Positions 9,745-22,780 of a stretch of DNA of 64,000 bases are shown here, piece after piece. Location: the NCBI GenBank assembly GCA_009192285.1, contig WBVU01000008.1, positions 1,622,370 through 1,686,369 on the forward strand, read 5' to 3'. Each line of letters begins with the position of its first letter. The first letter of the stretch is position 1. The notes beneath the pieces were generated by a model that worked only from the letters and a program-made list of their open reading frames with translations, was not told the origin of the DNA and ran no database searches. A program made the position numbers and the translations under genes. The DNA is from Morchella semilibera. Its lineage: Eukaryota; Ascomycota; Pezizomycetes; Pezizales; Morchellaceae.

Positions 9745-12708
9745 ATGGAGGCGACACCCCCAGTTTCGGCTCCGGTTGGTCAACAGGGGGGGCTCTCTCC
9801 TCCAGTTACAAGCCAATCTCTGCAACCAAAGTTTCAACATCCTCCTTACAGCCACTTATCACCTGAACTCGCACATGGACAGCATAATACTCATGCCAAC
9901 AGCATGTTGCATAATCAGCAACATGAATTAGGCCCGCAACAATATTCAAACGCTGGCTATGGTACAGGGTATTATGTGAGAGTTACCCATTACGCCTTCA
10001 TAGGGAAAGTGAACTTAACATCGCTTCCTGGAACAGCACCTCGCTCCGGTTCCTCAACCTACCAATAATTATAATGCGGGGCCTTCTGTAAGAAATCCCC
10101 CCACGCTTGACCTGCCAATATTCGCTAATCATAGAACTCCGGAACAGAATCCCACGCCATATTCCCACTCCTCCTATAATGCAGCAAACTATGCAGGGGG
10201 GCCTATTCAACAACTTCAAACATCAACCTATGGTAATCCCACTATTTCGGGATTGCAAGATACTTGCCATCCACCTCCTCGCCCTGTTTACCAGGCTGTG
10301 GACTATGCGAGAGGTCCCTTTCATCCTACTCAGACATCAAATGATACTACCGGTTGCGCACCAACGTGGTATCCCGCTACACCTCCCAATATTAGTACCT
10401 ATCACCATGTGGGACACCAACCTCACAATATTCACGCACCAGTTGAGTCTTCCGGTAGTACTATCGTAGGACAAGTTGCTGTACCTTCCCGCCACGGCCA
10501 TGCACAGAGCTATCGTTCTCGAGGTTATAGTATTAATCGTGGTACCCGAGGAATGAGTTCCTTAGCCAGAAAGGCGCAGGTCAGCTTTGACCGTGAACAG
10601 GCGAGGTTGCTTTCTAGAAAGGATAGACGAGTTAATGGGTTCCGGGAGTGCCGCTGGAATTTGTATGGATGTCAGGAAAAGATACCCATACCCATTCCCA
10701 ACCCGGCAGAAGTATTTCATGATGAGAATGCCTGCACCTTCAAATGTCAGACGGGAGTCAATGAATTATGGTCCATCTTGAGAAATTACCAACAAAAATA
10801 TCCAGACTTTAAACCGGATATTTGGGGAGCTCTGGCGCCGATGGCTCATACGTTCCAACTTGTGAATGTACATAATAAGGCAGTAATATCCCCAAAGGAC
10901 CAACCACAGCTATTTAATGCAAGTGATCTGTGGGATAAGAGTATCCCTACTTCTTCTGAGGTTTCACTAGCTGTCTTTACTGCTGCCGCTGAACTCTCTA
11001 CAGATACCATATCAGCGGTGGACCTTGTTTTCTTAATGCATCAAATTCAGTATCCTAAAGACCATCTTCCCAGGGATGTGCGCTACCAACTTGATGTTAA
11101 GCCGGAGCCTTTTCAAAAAGAATATCCTATTTCTCTCCCTTCTGCTCTTAATAGTCAACGCAAGATGGGTTATGTCGGATATAATATCACGCCACTCCAT
11201 TCGTTTGTTCAACTACACGTCGGTATGTATAATTATTTCTTTCTGGCTGATATATAAATCCACCCCGATAATACTTTTCGCTAATATTAGTAGACCGGGG
11301 CCAAGATACAATATGTACAGTTTTTGGTACTGCTGAGAAACTGTGGTTCATGTGGCCACCTACCAAACATAACGAAGCTGCCTTCTACAAGTATGCGCAT
11401 CCAAAGAAATCTGAGGGGGGGCATCTCCTTGGCTATGCTTGCCAGTTCTCTACCATAGGATCTCACCTAACCGAGGGTAGGATTGTCCGGCTCACTAAAC
11501 AATTTGCACTACATATCCCTCCTGGCTGGATTCACGCTGTTCTTACGATCCATGGTGGGTTCCTGGGTGGCTACACATGGACAACACCTGAACGTATTGA
11601 AATTCTACTTAGGTGTTTCCGGAACGAGGTAGTTCACGGAAATACTATTGAGGATCTTACAATATCTGCTATGCTAACCGTTGACATCATTGGAATTCTG
11701 TTCTTTGATACTAATGGAGAGGACGAGATATATAATGCGCTAAAGTACTGGATTCAATTCATTGATATTCTCCATCTCCGGAAAGGGTGGAGCGAAGGTT
11801 TGGCTGCAAGAACTAAAATAACTATGAAAACACTTTTGTCACGTCAACCACCTACCAGCTGTCCCTGTCAGGCACAGGATTCCCATACAGGAAAGAAGCA
11901 GAAGTTAAATATGGCAACGCACCTCATGAATCACACCTTAAGCGACCCCGAGGTATCGGGTGCTTCGAATCCCATGAATCCGAATCTGGTAACTATGACT
12001 GGTAATAATCAACCTCCTGTTACCACAAAGCGGGGAGTTACCATCACCCCAGTCAGCATCTTACGGAACCCAAAGGTACTTAGTCCCATCTATATATCCC
12101 CTGTTTTAGAATTCTCCAACAAAGTAACCACAACCAACAAGAAACATCAGAGTATTATAATTCAGGACCACTCCGATTCCGATATTTCAGATCACCGTAC
12201 CTCGGATAGCGAAACCCAGCCCAGGCGGACCGTTACAAAAGCTGCAGCCAAAAAGACCGTGCCCGCATCTAAGCCAAAGTTCACAAAACCGAAAGCGCCC
12301 CCCAAGCGCAAGGCACCAGAAAGTCCAGTCTCCAGGCCAAAGCCAAATAAGGCCAAACCTGCTGCTAAACCTCCCCCTAAAGCTACGGCAAAGGTTACCA
12401 AAACTAAACCTGCCGCAAAGGATACACAAAAGCCTAACGCAACCAAGGCTAAATCAGGAACCAACGCCCGTAGAATTGTCAGGACTCAACCTCCAAGGAC
12501 AAGGAGTGCTAGGGCCGCTGCTGAAGAGGCGGATGAGGAATATATCAATAGTTCAGAAGGTGTTCCCAGCGATAATGACCCTGATAGAGAGGAAAATGAA
12601 GGTGACTCTGATGTTAGCGAGGGGAATAATACAGATAATGATGAAAATAGGGAGGAGGATGATGATAACAGTGGTTCTGAGAGTGATTGTATCCAAGTTC
12701 GGATGTAG
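9745..12708 (+). CDS. JmjC-fold protein with basic and acidic tail
   Basis: Probable Fe(II)/2-oxoglutarate-dependent oxygenase of the JmjC type; the substrate is unknown and a nuclear role is inferred from the charged tail. I read three exons: 9,745-9,975, 10,037-11,222 and 11,294-12,708. The introns are 61 and 71 bp with GTGAGA/GTATGT donors and CTTAAC/CTAAT branch sites, giving 943 residues. Residues 1-190 are Q/P/H-rich and low complexity. The JmjC core spans about 400-570. TPLH, then H471-x-D473 (this Asp codon is split by intron 2), K488 in an AEKLW stretch and H553 in PPGWIHAV match the metal and 2-oxoglutarate positions. Residues ~785-875 are K/P/A-rich with AT-hook-like runs, and 880-943 are D/E/S-rich. 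The start was chosen as the first ATG that joins in frame to exon 2. No frameshift is seen, so the gene looks intact. A histone demethylase role is not demonstrated. Confidence 0.85.
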
Positions 12709-15559
12709 GCCAGTGAAATCTCTGAAGTTCCATAAATTGGTCTTATTGACAGCTTTTACAAAATTTCTCATGTACTCTAGCTCTGGAAGTTAACATATCG
12801 TGGGGTTCCAATGCTAGCATACTCAATAGTATCACCCCTCGAATAGTAATGTGTTGTTTGCTAATCTCGAATGTATTGGAATAAACGAACCTGTCCTTAT
12901 ACCGGATCATATGCCATGGTCGGCGCTGCACTCTATGGCAACAAAGATAATATATATCGTGTCTGATGTCTCACTTCCGTAATCAGTCATGCTTCCGCAA
13001 AACATTCACTATCTAATTAATGATCGATTCATACGCGCATGCAAAGATGAGCGAGTCAATATCATGCAGGCACACTAACTATATTGTGCACATAGCGTCG
13101 CATGATTTTATATTCCTAGGTTTTTAAACTAAACTATCCTCATTAAATGTACCACGAACTGAGTAAATCAGGTCTTATCATACTATTTTCACCGAGATCT
13201 ATCTGCTCCTGAGATCAAGCTGGTACCGAGCTGTGCTTATGGCTCTTGGGCGCTTTGGCGGATCCTCCACGCTTCGATTCGCCCTAGATACATCGCTGCA
13301 CGCTCCTAGGGTCTACCTCCAGAGTTTCCGGCCGTCCATGTGCTTTTGTAGCCATGAAAATCCCTCAAGGTTGTTGCGAAGCCGTGCCACCTAGGACTGT
13401 ACACACAACTACTATGACTCAGAAATCGTCGAATGAGACGTCAGATCAAACATCAAACCTAATGAACCTAGCGAATGGAATTTGAATCAAGCTAGCGAAT
13501 GGAACTTGAACCAAGCTAGCACGAGGCGCAATCTAGGGAAAACATCGAACCGATCAAAATTACAAATCTCAATGAAGCAAGACAAGAAAATCCATGGAAT
13601 TACAAATTGATCAACCTAAGCCCAGATACACACTATTATGCTTATAACCATCCAGTCCTATCATACACGGATCTTGTGTAATTCTCATAGTCCAAACCTA
13701 TCATCGATAGTGATTAGTCTCTTGCATCGATGAGTTCGAGTACCAATCCTTATACATAAAACAAGTGATTCCGCCGATATAAATATTTATATATGGCTTC
13801 TGAGGGGCTAAGGTGAGATATCACATGCTTGAATATAGCATAGATACAGACCGGCCTTCCAGTTCCGGTTGCCATTGTGTTGCCTCACTTCAATTCCTAC
13901 GCTTCTCATACAGAGCGCGAGTCAGGCTGGGGAAGTAATCTTCCGATGTTTTCGACTCTACCTGCTTACCTCTTAAAAGATATCACCTATTCCTACTCTC
14001 CATGTATCACGTGTAAGGGGTCCCCTCTTACCCTTCGTAAGGCAACGATTTGGGAAAGTCTTCGGTAAATCAGGCACGGGAACAGGAGCTTTGTGATTGC
14101 AAGTTTGGAGTTGAATTTACGTATAAATGATCCAGGTGTGTGGTGGTAGTGTCGGTGGATTCAGTCCAATCAGGGACAAAGGCTATATCTTTTTCGGCAG
14201 AAGCATATATGTAGGTCTTATCATTATAGGACGTGGTGTATAACAGGAGCTGGGTATATTGAGAAGCATGCCCAACCTTTTCTCCTACTGTATACGGAAC
14301 AAAGCTCTTTATTTACTCCTGAATCCCAATAACAGCTATATCCTTTCCAGCCCGGCCGGAGCGCATGTTACCGGGTCCTGCGTCAATTTCTTTTTAAGCG
14401 CATTAGTATGAATACACCCCCTCAATACTTTGGTTAAATATATCCCATACTTTTAAGCTAAGGCTACCCGATGTCAACTAACATTCTTGACTAGAAGTTT
14501 CAAAAATCCCTATCTACAATCACAGAAAGCATGGTCACTTAGAGGTTAAGATGCGCTACCTGCTTATCGGCTTAGGTCGCTAATGGGATCGTATCTTATA
14601 GCTACTGCCTCAGGTGCTAGTGGGGTGCTTCACTGATGAAAGCAACCGTGAATACTGATGTCGCTCCATATCCTAAAATGAGAGCGCTATTGATCAGATC
14701 TTTGCGGGTAAAGAAAGGCATGAAAAAAGGACTTGTTAACTGAACCTCAAATGGCATTTAGGTAAAGGAATACATGAAGTTGGCAGGGCAAAGGAGCAGG
14801 AGGGGTACTAGCAGGATGGCTATATAATAACAGGTCATGGGCAGGCACACAGCGTCGGTACAAGAAGGCGTTTCCCCTACACCTGTTTTATATTTCCTAG
14901 TTACTCCCGCCATTTACCTCCCTTACCCCCATTACCCCGCCACTGGCTATAAGAATAGCCTTTCGGCCGCAGACTACCCACGAAGTCGGGCATCAATTAT
15001 AGGCATGCCTTATTTTACCACCCCCCCCCATGCATACTAAGCTAAGATACCTATAGTACACAACAGGAAAGCAGACAGAAAGCGGCACGTGTAGCACATT
15101 TCATTCATATCTCTTCCCATATCTTTGCGGCCTACAAAGCACATCGCCTTCACATCAAGCATATTTGTATACGCTTGTCAACTGTGGGATGAGTAAGAGG
15201 TATCTCAGAAACCTGACATATACCTAGATCTACCACTGGGCCGGGCTTGGTACACTCTCATGAGTCTCCTACCATTATGAATCGTTTCCACATCTTGAAT
15301 ATTACCAGAAATCCTTACGTTCCATAGAATTACGGTTTATCCCCTTCCGTGTGAGGGAGTTATTAATATCCGTATGATTCCGACTAATAATGAGAAGACA
15401 TAGAATAGGTTTTTTAAATTCACCCAGATATACCAGCAGCCAAGTAACTCCAAGCTACACCTCGATCTGACCCAGCAATGCTCAGTTCCGGACCTTCTGG
15501 TTAACTCACATAGCCGGATTTGAATACTTGCGATATTCCTCAATATGTTGGCTACGATG
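12709..15559. other. Long non-coding stretch, no gene recognised
   Basis: The only structure I see is a 25-bp direct duplication at about 13,473-13,524 (AGCGAATGGAA-TTGAA-CAAGCT repeated). ORFs are short, unrelated and without domains. The base composition looks like old decayed DNA. Confidence 0.5.
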
Positions 15560-15685
15560 TACTCGTAGTTTTATAGCGTTTCCGGACTCAGCTGCTATTT
15601 TGTACACATAAAACCCTGCCAAGACTACCTTCTCATATGGTATGCAATAGTGGTCGGGTCCGGAAACATCATGAATTTACGAGTA
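15560..15685. mobile_element. MITE family 1, copy a
   Basis: This 126-bp element begins TACTCGTAGTTTTATAGCG and ends in the inverted counterpart, ...ATTTACGAGTA. The ~30-bp terminal inverted repeats carry a few mismatches. A second copy of almost identical length lies at 60,462-60,588. Both are bordered by TA, which suggests a TA target and a Tc1/mariner-like non-autonomous element. No coding capacity. Confidence 0.7.
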
Positions 15686-17293
15686 GCAATTCCGGTTCAA
15701 GACGGACTAAACTCTCCAGTGGAAATCCAAAACTGTTAGGACATATTGTTGTGGGGCCTCGCCTGAGTCTGGGTTCCTCAAAAGTGTATTCAACCACCCA
15801 CTACACTTACCCTCGATTTATTTCTTCTTGATGATCCACACTTACGTGCAGTCCGGAGGCTATGGCGATTTTGCCCCTTGGGGCCGAGCAGAATCAGCAC
15901 ATATCCCAGGCCACAGTAGGCAGCAATCGCAATAGAGGTTTTCATTTGGCCCGAATTTTCATTTCCAAAGTGAACGGAAACTCACGCAGTTTAAGTTGCG
16001 CTGCCCCCGACATTTCACCTCTTGATTTCTCAATGCTTAATATTCTATGCTCCCAGTGTGTAACTGCACGATGCTCTGTTTGTCGATTTTAGCAGAGACC
16101 CTTCGCTGCTGCAGGAGTTTCCTTTTCATTTTGGAAGTGGGAGACTGGGGTCAACTGAAAGCCTCTATTTTTTACGCATTCCTACAATTCAGATAATCAG
16201 TCCAGGTACCTACCAGCCGAAACCCAGGTGACCGCCACAGATGAGAGTAGGCAGGGCCAGTTAATTTATGTCGCCTATGTGACCGATACGACCTTAACAT
16301 CACGGACATGTACGGGTCGTATATACTGGGAAGAATTGTCGACTGCGATACCGACATACCACCTTAGTCAGGTGCGACCTGCATAGAAGAAGGAAGACAC
16401 ATTGTTCCGAGTATTTGTCGCATCTAGATCTCATGGTCGTACGTAGAGGATACTTGTGTGAAGTCACCTTTACGGAGGCGAAATAAACAGAGGTCCTTTG
16501 CAATCTCGGCTCGATACTACTCCTGAAGCAGGCAGGAACTCCGTAGCTCATGAACCCGAGCTTCCGAGGACTGAAGCGCGTCTTCAGATCCTTGGCCTTG
16601 CCTCCCTATACAAAGGTCCCCAGAACTGGAAAGGAACACCTATATTTCTGCGATTACAGTAAGGTATGCACTATTTTTTGCATTCGTTCTTTGTTGTTCT
16701 TATATGTTCATCTGTAGAGTGATCGTTTCTGCCATCGACAATGCAAAATAGGAAAAATTTGTCTTTTCATCAAACGTCGACGCCACACGGAAAATATTAT
16801 CAACTGGATAAATAGTCAACTCAAGGGGGAAGTCGAGCCCCTCGAGATTAACTCAAGTAGGAACGACCCGTAGTGCAAGACCTGACTCCTCCCCCCCAAA
16901 GTGCACATGACCCTGAAAACACACGGTCAAGTAGGCTCTGGCACTACCGGTAAAGTTACGGAACTCTTCCCCACACTCCCTAGGGCGTTCAACCCAACTG
17001 TTGAGGTGAGGGAGTGAAATAATTGTCTCTTGTGGTTTCATGAGACCAGAGTCGGCTTGGCTGCTTTTGTTTTGTCGGGGTCGCAGTCGGCGTGTTTCCA
17101 CATTTATGCGACTTCATCATCATCATGATTATTAGGAGATGTTAGGAACAGAGATGGAATGCGATAAATAAGCTCACATCAGCACCATCGGATCCCGGGA
17201 CTTGCGCGCCAGCAAAGACTAAGCGAACTCGTATTATGCAACCTGTCATACAGTCGCTTGCGGATTAAGACGGGTAGCGTGTAAAAACGGCGT
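15686..17293. other. No gene recognised
   Basis: Only short ORFs without domains are present. The 3' end (17,240-17,293) carries inverted sequences related to the neighbouring MITE (CATACAGTCGCTT and its partner AAGCGACTGTAT at 17,414), so a larger nested inverted repeat may start near 17,243. Confidence 0.4.
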
Positions 17294-17406
17294 ATTGCAA
17301 CGGAATGTCAGTAGGGTACAGGAGAGCAAATTCACGACCAGCCAGGCGATAATCCTGTACCCTACCGATAGTCCGTTGCAACAGACTACCCTGACTTATT
17401 CCACAG
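17294..17406. mobile_element. MITE family 2, copy a
   Basis: The inverted termini TTGCAACGGAATGTCAGTAG (17,294) and ...CTACCGATAGTCCGTTGCAA (ending 17,381) are about 29 bp long with few mismatches. The adjacent CAGACTACCCTGACTTATTC is shared with the copy at 55,184-55,310. Non-coding. It appears nested inside a larger palindrome (17,243-17,430). Confidence 0.65.
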
Positions 17407-17469
17407 CTTTTCGAAAGCGACTGTATCTGGCAAGCGACCTCCACGTCGACGCAAACTGATTATGCCATA

Positions 17470-17577
17470 CAGTCGATATACCTGGGGTTAAGTTAAGTAT
17501 TGTCCCAATTACGCTAGCTACCTACCATGCTATCATGAGAGGCGATACTTAATTTCATCGCAAGTACATGCGACTGA
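17470..17577. mobile_element. MITE family 3, copy a
   Basis: The core GTTAAGTATTGTCCCAATT pairs with ...GGCGATACTTAATT, and the inverted ends extend outward to CAGTCG on both sides. Further copies lie at 27,230-27,317 and 28,925-29,162. No coding capacity. Confidence 0.65.
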
Positions 17578-19639
17578 TATATATGAAATTCCACCGTAGA
17601 AATTGTTTATGCAACGCGAGTACGCACTCTGCAGCATCCCTGTCCCCTTGGCATATCCTAGAGATTAAGTAAATTCACCAATATTGGCATCGTGGGGACA
17701 TGCACATTCAGGTTTGTGATCTAGACAGCTGAGGGTTTGAGAGGTATATCTTCGGGTCTTTCGTTCATCCCCGGGGTTGATTTCGGCGTGGATCCTATGA
17801 TTGATCTCCGTATATGGATCTCCGGGGATGCTGTCCACAACCAGAACGTACTCCAAGGGCCCCTGTGAAAACCGTGGTCTCCGGTTTGCCTCTGAGCCCT
17901 CCAGGCAACAGAAATAGCTGGATACCCGGAATCCTATTCAGACGTTAGCGTATATTTGACAATATTTACTTCAGATAGTACATTGGCGAGGGGAACATTG
18001 TGGTAAAGGTTGCGTTTGATGACACGAAGTCGTTGTTACCTACAAGAATGACGTGACCAACGTCAACTGTCAACACCGATCCCACTAGCGCGTTTTTATT
18101 CCTCGGATATCGATAAAAAAGAATACGACATGTCATTATGCAATGAGCGTACTAAACCAGAGAAAGTAATCCTCATTTTGACCGCCCGCAGATGCGAATC
18201 CACCACTACTCGAAAACTTGGCTACGCATGAGATCAAAATCACCATAAGCAGACTTGATCTACTCCCTTCAGCCAACCGTGGAAGATAGCTATCTCTTGA
18301 GAAATTAGCCTCTGTATCTAAACACCTAGTTCTTGGCGACAATATTTGGTGTGGAAATCTCGTTTGGGCTCAAAACCTGAGGAAAAGGGATTGGGCAAAT
18401 TGCCCTATTAAGGTTATTAGTAGAAATAATCTGCACCATTTAATCGATCGTTAAGCTGATATTTCCTGGCCAGAAAAAGCCATCATCTTGAGTTTTTACG
18501 TTTCTTTCAGCTCAACCTTCTGACCGAACTGATCCGGCCACTCCCGAGACTATCTATCATATTACTGACTTCAGTCCCTGACTTTGCTCCGGTTCTGACA
18601 TGGTGCTGGTACCATACCTTCCTTTCTGATAATATTAGTTGCGCCTCGGTAGGGGTATAGGCCAACCAGAGACAACCTTTACGCGTTAATATGCAAGTTT
18701 TTGTGCGGATGGTCCCTGCTGCAGGCCTAGAAATCTCTTGAATTTTATCGTAGCTTAGATAAATTTTATGCAACCTCGTAAGACCAGCCTATCAAGTTAC
18801 GCCGATACTGCCATCAAAGCCGTGCTTCCAACCCTCACTTCCGTGCATCACCTGTGCTTCTGTCCATACAGCTGCTTGCGTGCGCTCGTACCGAAAGTGT
18901 TTCCCTCTAGCTTCTGTGCAACCTAAGGATGGCCGGTCGCCTCTGCCAATGCCCGCTATGCCCACACCGACCAGTAAATCTCAAGCGAGATGTGAACATA
19001 GCCAGATAAATATCCTATTTATTTTATTTAGTACCAGTGACTATGTTTGGCACATTCATAATAGAGGAGGTAATATTCTCATCATATAACCTGTGTATTC
19101 TCCCTCCATTTTCACGGCTTCCCCGTTGCAAGCCCTTGATGGCAGAGGTCGCAAAAGGCTATAGGACAAAGAGATACTCCCGTGCTGACCAAGGTATAGC
19201 ACTGTTGGGGCATCCAAAAATAATCAGAATTGTAATTTTGTTATCTTCATAGCTGGACTAAAACAGGAAGTAGCAAAAAGGAAGCTAGTAAGGCTGATAC
19301 CCGGGCTATGGAATATCAATAATCGCGTTAACAGACTTCCCCTAGAAGAATAGGACATCCAAAGCCTGTCCTATATTAGATGATGACAAGGAGTGTGGCC
19401 AAACGAAGTATATAAAATCTTGGAATTGGTACCTAAAACACGTTATAAAATATATCACCTCCGTATGGTGTCTAGCCACGCATTTTAACTTTCGGTGTAG
19501 TCGTATCAGTCCATGTGCCTTTGTCTCTTTAGCAAGGACTCCGATAGTTAGCTGAATTCTATTTACATGATGTAATAAGCTTCCAGTCCAGTCCTAATCG
19601 GGCGGGTGACAGGAGAAGAAGTAACGAGGTGTGCGGTTG
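17578..19639. other. No gene recognised apart from one MITE
   Basis: Short ORFs only. It contains the family 4 MITE at 18,620-18,748, annotated separately. No other repeat or motif was identified. Confidence 0.45.
18620..18748. mobile_element. MITE family 4, old copy
   Basis: TTGCGCCTCGGTAGGGGTAT, then GCCAACCAGAGACAACC, TTAATATGCAAG and CCCTGCTGCAGGCC follow the same order as in the intact element at 54,719-54,855 (reverse orientation) and its truncated copy at 41,059. Several mismatches indicate a decayed copy. Confidence 0.6.
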
Positions 19640-22600
19640 AAATAGCATCATGGTCTATCACTCGTGCCTAGTTGGCGATGGTTTTTAGTGTTAATTAGAA
19701 ACACTTCACATAGATCGTGGTATCAGGAGTACAAAGCTTCGGCTCCCCTAACAACAGTTATTCACTACCAAGCACCCTACCCCCCAACCACCATTCGGAT
19801 CACACCCGATCACTAGGCTCCAGCCCACAGTGACAAAGGCATTTAATAAATTTTTATTTTTCCTTTTAAGACTTAGTATACTTTCGGTAAAGAGGAGCTT
19901 AGGTCTCTTATCGCTGCTGCCGTTGGGGGAACGGGAGCTTTGGCCTTTGATACTATGGGTTATCAGTCTCTCCAGCGACAGGGTGGAGTATATTTTATTT
20001 TTATTTTTGCCAGTACAGTTATTGTTCCCACACACCCACAGTAAATGTAAAACTGTTCTCTACCGTCTCGCATCAGAACCCAAAAACCTTGGAAAAAATT
20101 GGTGCGTCATGGGCCATCACTCGATTCCTTATTTTTCATCAGACGATATTTTTTAAGTTTTTTTTATTTCCTCAAATTCTATAGTGTGTTCTTTATCATT
20201 AGAGGCTCCCGTCTCTTGTCCTCCTTGTCGTTTAGGAGAAAAGAACCCTTTGGCTAGAATATAATAGGATCATGGCTTATCACTCGACTTCCTCGAAGTC
20301 ATGATTCGGGTTTTATTCTTACTGGTCTAACCTTCGGCTTTGCTCCATATATTATCTTTCTTTTTTACAACCATCCTCTGCCATCATGCACTGGAAACTC
20401 AAGAAACCCAAGACAATTCAAATAATTATCGCATCATGATCCATCACTCGGTTCCCGTTTTCTATAGTGGAGATGATATTTTGAGGTGTCTATCCTCTTG
20501 AAATAAAATGAAGTACTACTGCCATGAGAGATTACTGCTACTGTCTTTGCTGCCGTGGAGGGGGGAAGAAAGGAGTATATTGGCTTTAATGTGAGAGGTT
20601 CATGATCTATCACTCGCCTCAGTTCCGGTTAGGATATACATGTAGTTTATTTTACCAATCCGGATATTCTTTCAATCTAACTACAGTATACAGCGTAGGC
20701 TCGCTATAATGGCACTGACTATAAGGGTAATCTTTTCATTAGGGTGCCACCTTTCGATCCCGTTTTTTTCTCGTGGGTAGGAAGGGTAAACCTGTCATAA
20801 AACACCCGTAGACCTATCTAAACCTCCATGCTGTATTACCTTTCTATAAAATATAGGGTTAGGTCATTTTGAGCAGTTTTTAGCTAATCCTTGTAGTTTA
20901 TATCACTCCGTAGCTTGATAATAGTATAAATGGCCCATTCCTACCGCCAATCATCATGCCCTACTATTATTGTACTTGTCCCCTAGTATACTGGTAGCTT
21001 ACACTTTACTTTAGCTTAATATTCCCCTATGTCGTCACACTGATGTACTGATAAGTAACAAGCTTCCTCCCCTTCGCTTCCTCCCTTCGCTTCCTAAATG
21101 GGTAAGCTCCCAATAGGGTACATGCTTTCGGTGCCGAGTGTACCCTGATAAAAGGATTCCACTCTATATATTCTCTACATTGTTCCTATGTCATCTCGCA
21201 TCATAGTTCTTAGGTTTTGCAAAAATTGTTACGTCATGAGCTATCACTCGGAATCCATTTCTACTAATTATGTATTAAAAAACGATAAATGAGATGTAGT
21301 TGAGTGGGGGAGTGTTATCGAGCCTGTCTCACTTTCTATGCACGGAAAGCGTCATTATATGGCCGTTTATTGGTTTCTGTTCGAACCAGACCCCCCCTCT
21401 TGGCCATCCGCGCGCCCTCGGTTAATCTTTTGTAAATAACTGTGCTCCTGCTGGACTCTATCAAACGCTCCTTATTGTCATTTTTATGTTAGCCGCTGTT
21501 GGTGGGGGGTTCTTTCACTTTACAGCGAACAACCATAGATCGTGTAGAGCATACCTACCCGTGCCTGCCAGTCCAACCCATGCTATATACAACTCAAGCT
21601 CGGAAGAACTTGTATCTACACTATACATATGTGGTGAGGGGAGTGAAACTATCTCGAGCCCCCAAACCACTTCGGTAAACTATAAAACCCGATGCAATCT
21701 GAGATAAATTTATAACTAGTCCTAGACAGGCGGAAAAGGCCTTGAATAATGGTAGCTATCTTGAGTAGAATGGGGGAGTCTTTTTTTGACTAAAATGTAT
21801 CATTCATTCTCGGAAAGGGGCGGTTTTGGGTGCGTTGTAGTTGGGTTTTTTTCCTTGCTCTGTAGACCTTCCCGATCGGCTAAAATCCAGAGGTATTTTC
21901 AAACCCACCAACATCAGATGCCTTTGGCTACCTGACGAGATCTTTGGCAAATAATAAATTCCATAATTTACTTTTCAACTCCCCTCATCTAATCGTCTAA
22001 GTATTGCAAACGTTTCCTACTCGTCGATGCTAGGTTCGTTGAAGAATAGCGCGCGAGTGTTGATCTAAAAAATTTTTAGGAAGGCATATAATTACAATAT
22101 TAGTCATTCCGATCGACCATTGAACACATGCGGAGATTGATACTTCAGGTATAAGACAAGTTATCTCAGGGCTTGAGAAAGTAAGACGAGACCTGGGGCA
22201 ACAAGATGAAACGCGACAGAACCAGTCAAGGATGTCTCGGGGCTTTGCTGGATTTTTTCCGTCACATAATTTGTAGTCACAGACTCCCAAACCAGGGTTA
22301 GGGTTTGGCAATATCGCTCCTCCTTGTATCAAAGCAACACGACTATGACCGCGAGAGCTCGTCGAGACCGGGCCCTTGTCGAGACTTTGGACATCAGAAT
22401 GAAGAGATACGTTTACCCCATATCTTAGGAACAAATTACCGACATGTGACAAATCCGTGGACGAATGCCTCAAGTTTCTGGGTTCCACCTCGGCTATCAT
22501 TTCGTGATCATCATGTTCTACGACATCAGCTCTCGTTACCATTACTTACCAACCTCCGATACTTCACACCCTCATATAGTTGTCGAGAGAGTTTGGGAAA

Positions 22601-22780
22601 AACCTGGGTTTGGCCTCTTTTTCCTTGTGCCCGTTGCCCCTAGCAGGGTTCGTTTTCCGGTCACTGGTATAGAATCGGCGCGGAAACTGAGGATACTTTT
22701 CTAATGTTTGGTTAGTCTTGGGTTTTGGTGGATTTTGACTAGCATCCGCGTAACTCCGGATCATGTATTATCACTCGCTT
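19640..22780. repeat. Decayed ~160-bp satellite with conserved 17-bp core
   Basis: The core TCATG-NN-C-Y-ATCACTCG occurs at 19,648, 20,107, 20,270, 20,434, 20,600, 21,234 and 22,761, with degraded versions near 19,796 and 19,948. Spacings of 163, 164 and 166 bp, and gaps that are near multiples of ~160, reveal a tandem unit. Neighbouring parts also match: AAAATTGGTGCG against AAAATTGTTACG, and a GCTGCCG...GGGGGAA-like block. Additional isolated cores lie at 23,215 and 26,262, and at 60,981 (TCATATCTTGTCACTCG). No ORF is supported. Confidence 0.65.

Noticed and set aside
12187-12464. Minus-strand ORFs with hydrophobic or glycine-rich sequence
   Set aside because: Shadows of the K/P/A-rich tail of the JmjC gene on the opposite strand.
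22290-22320. GGGTTAGGGTTTGG as interstitial telomere
   Set aside because: Only about two units with the wrong period; likely chance.
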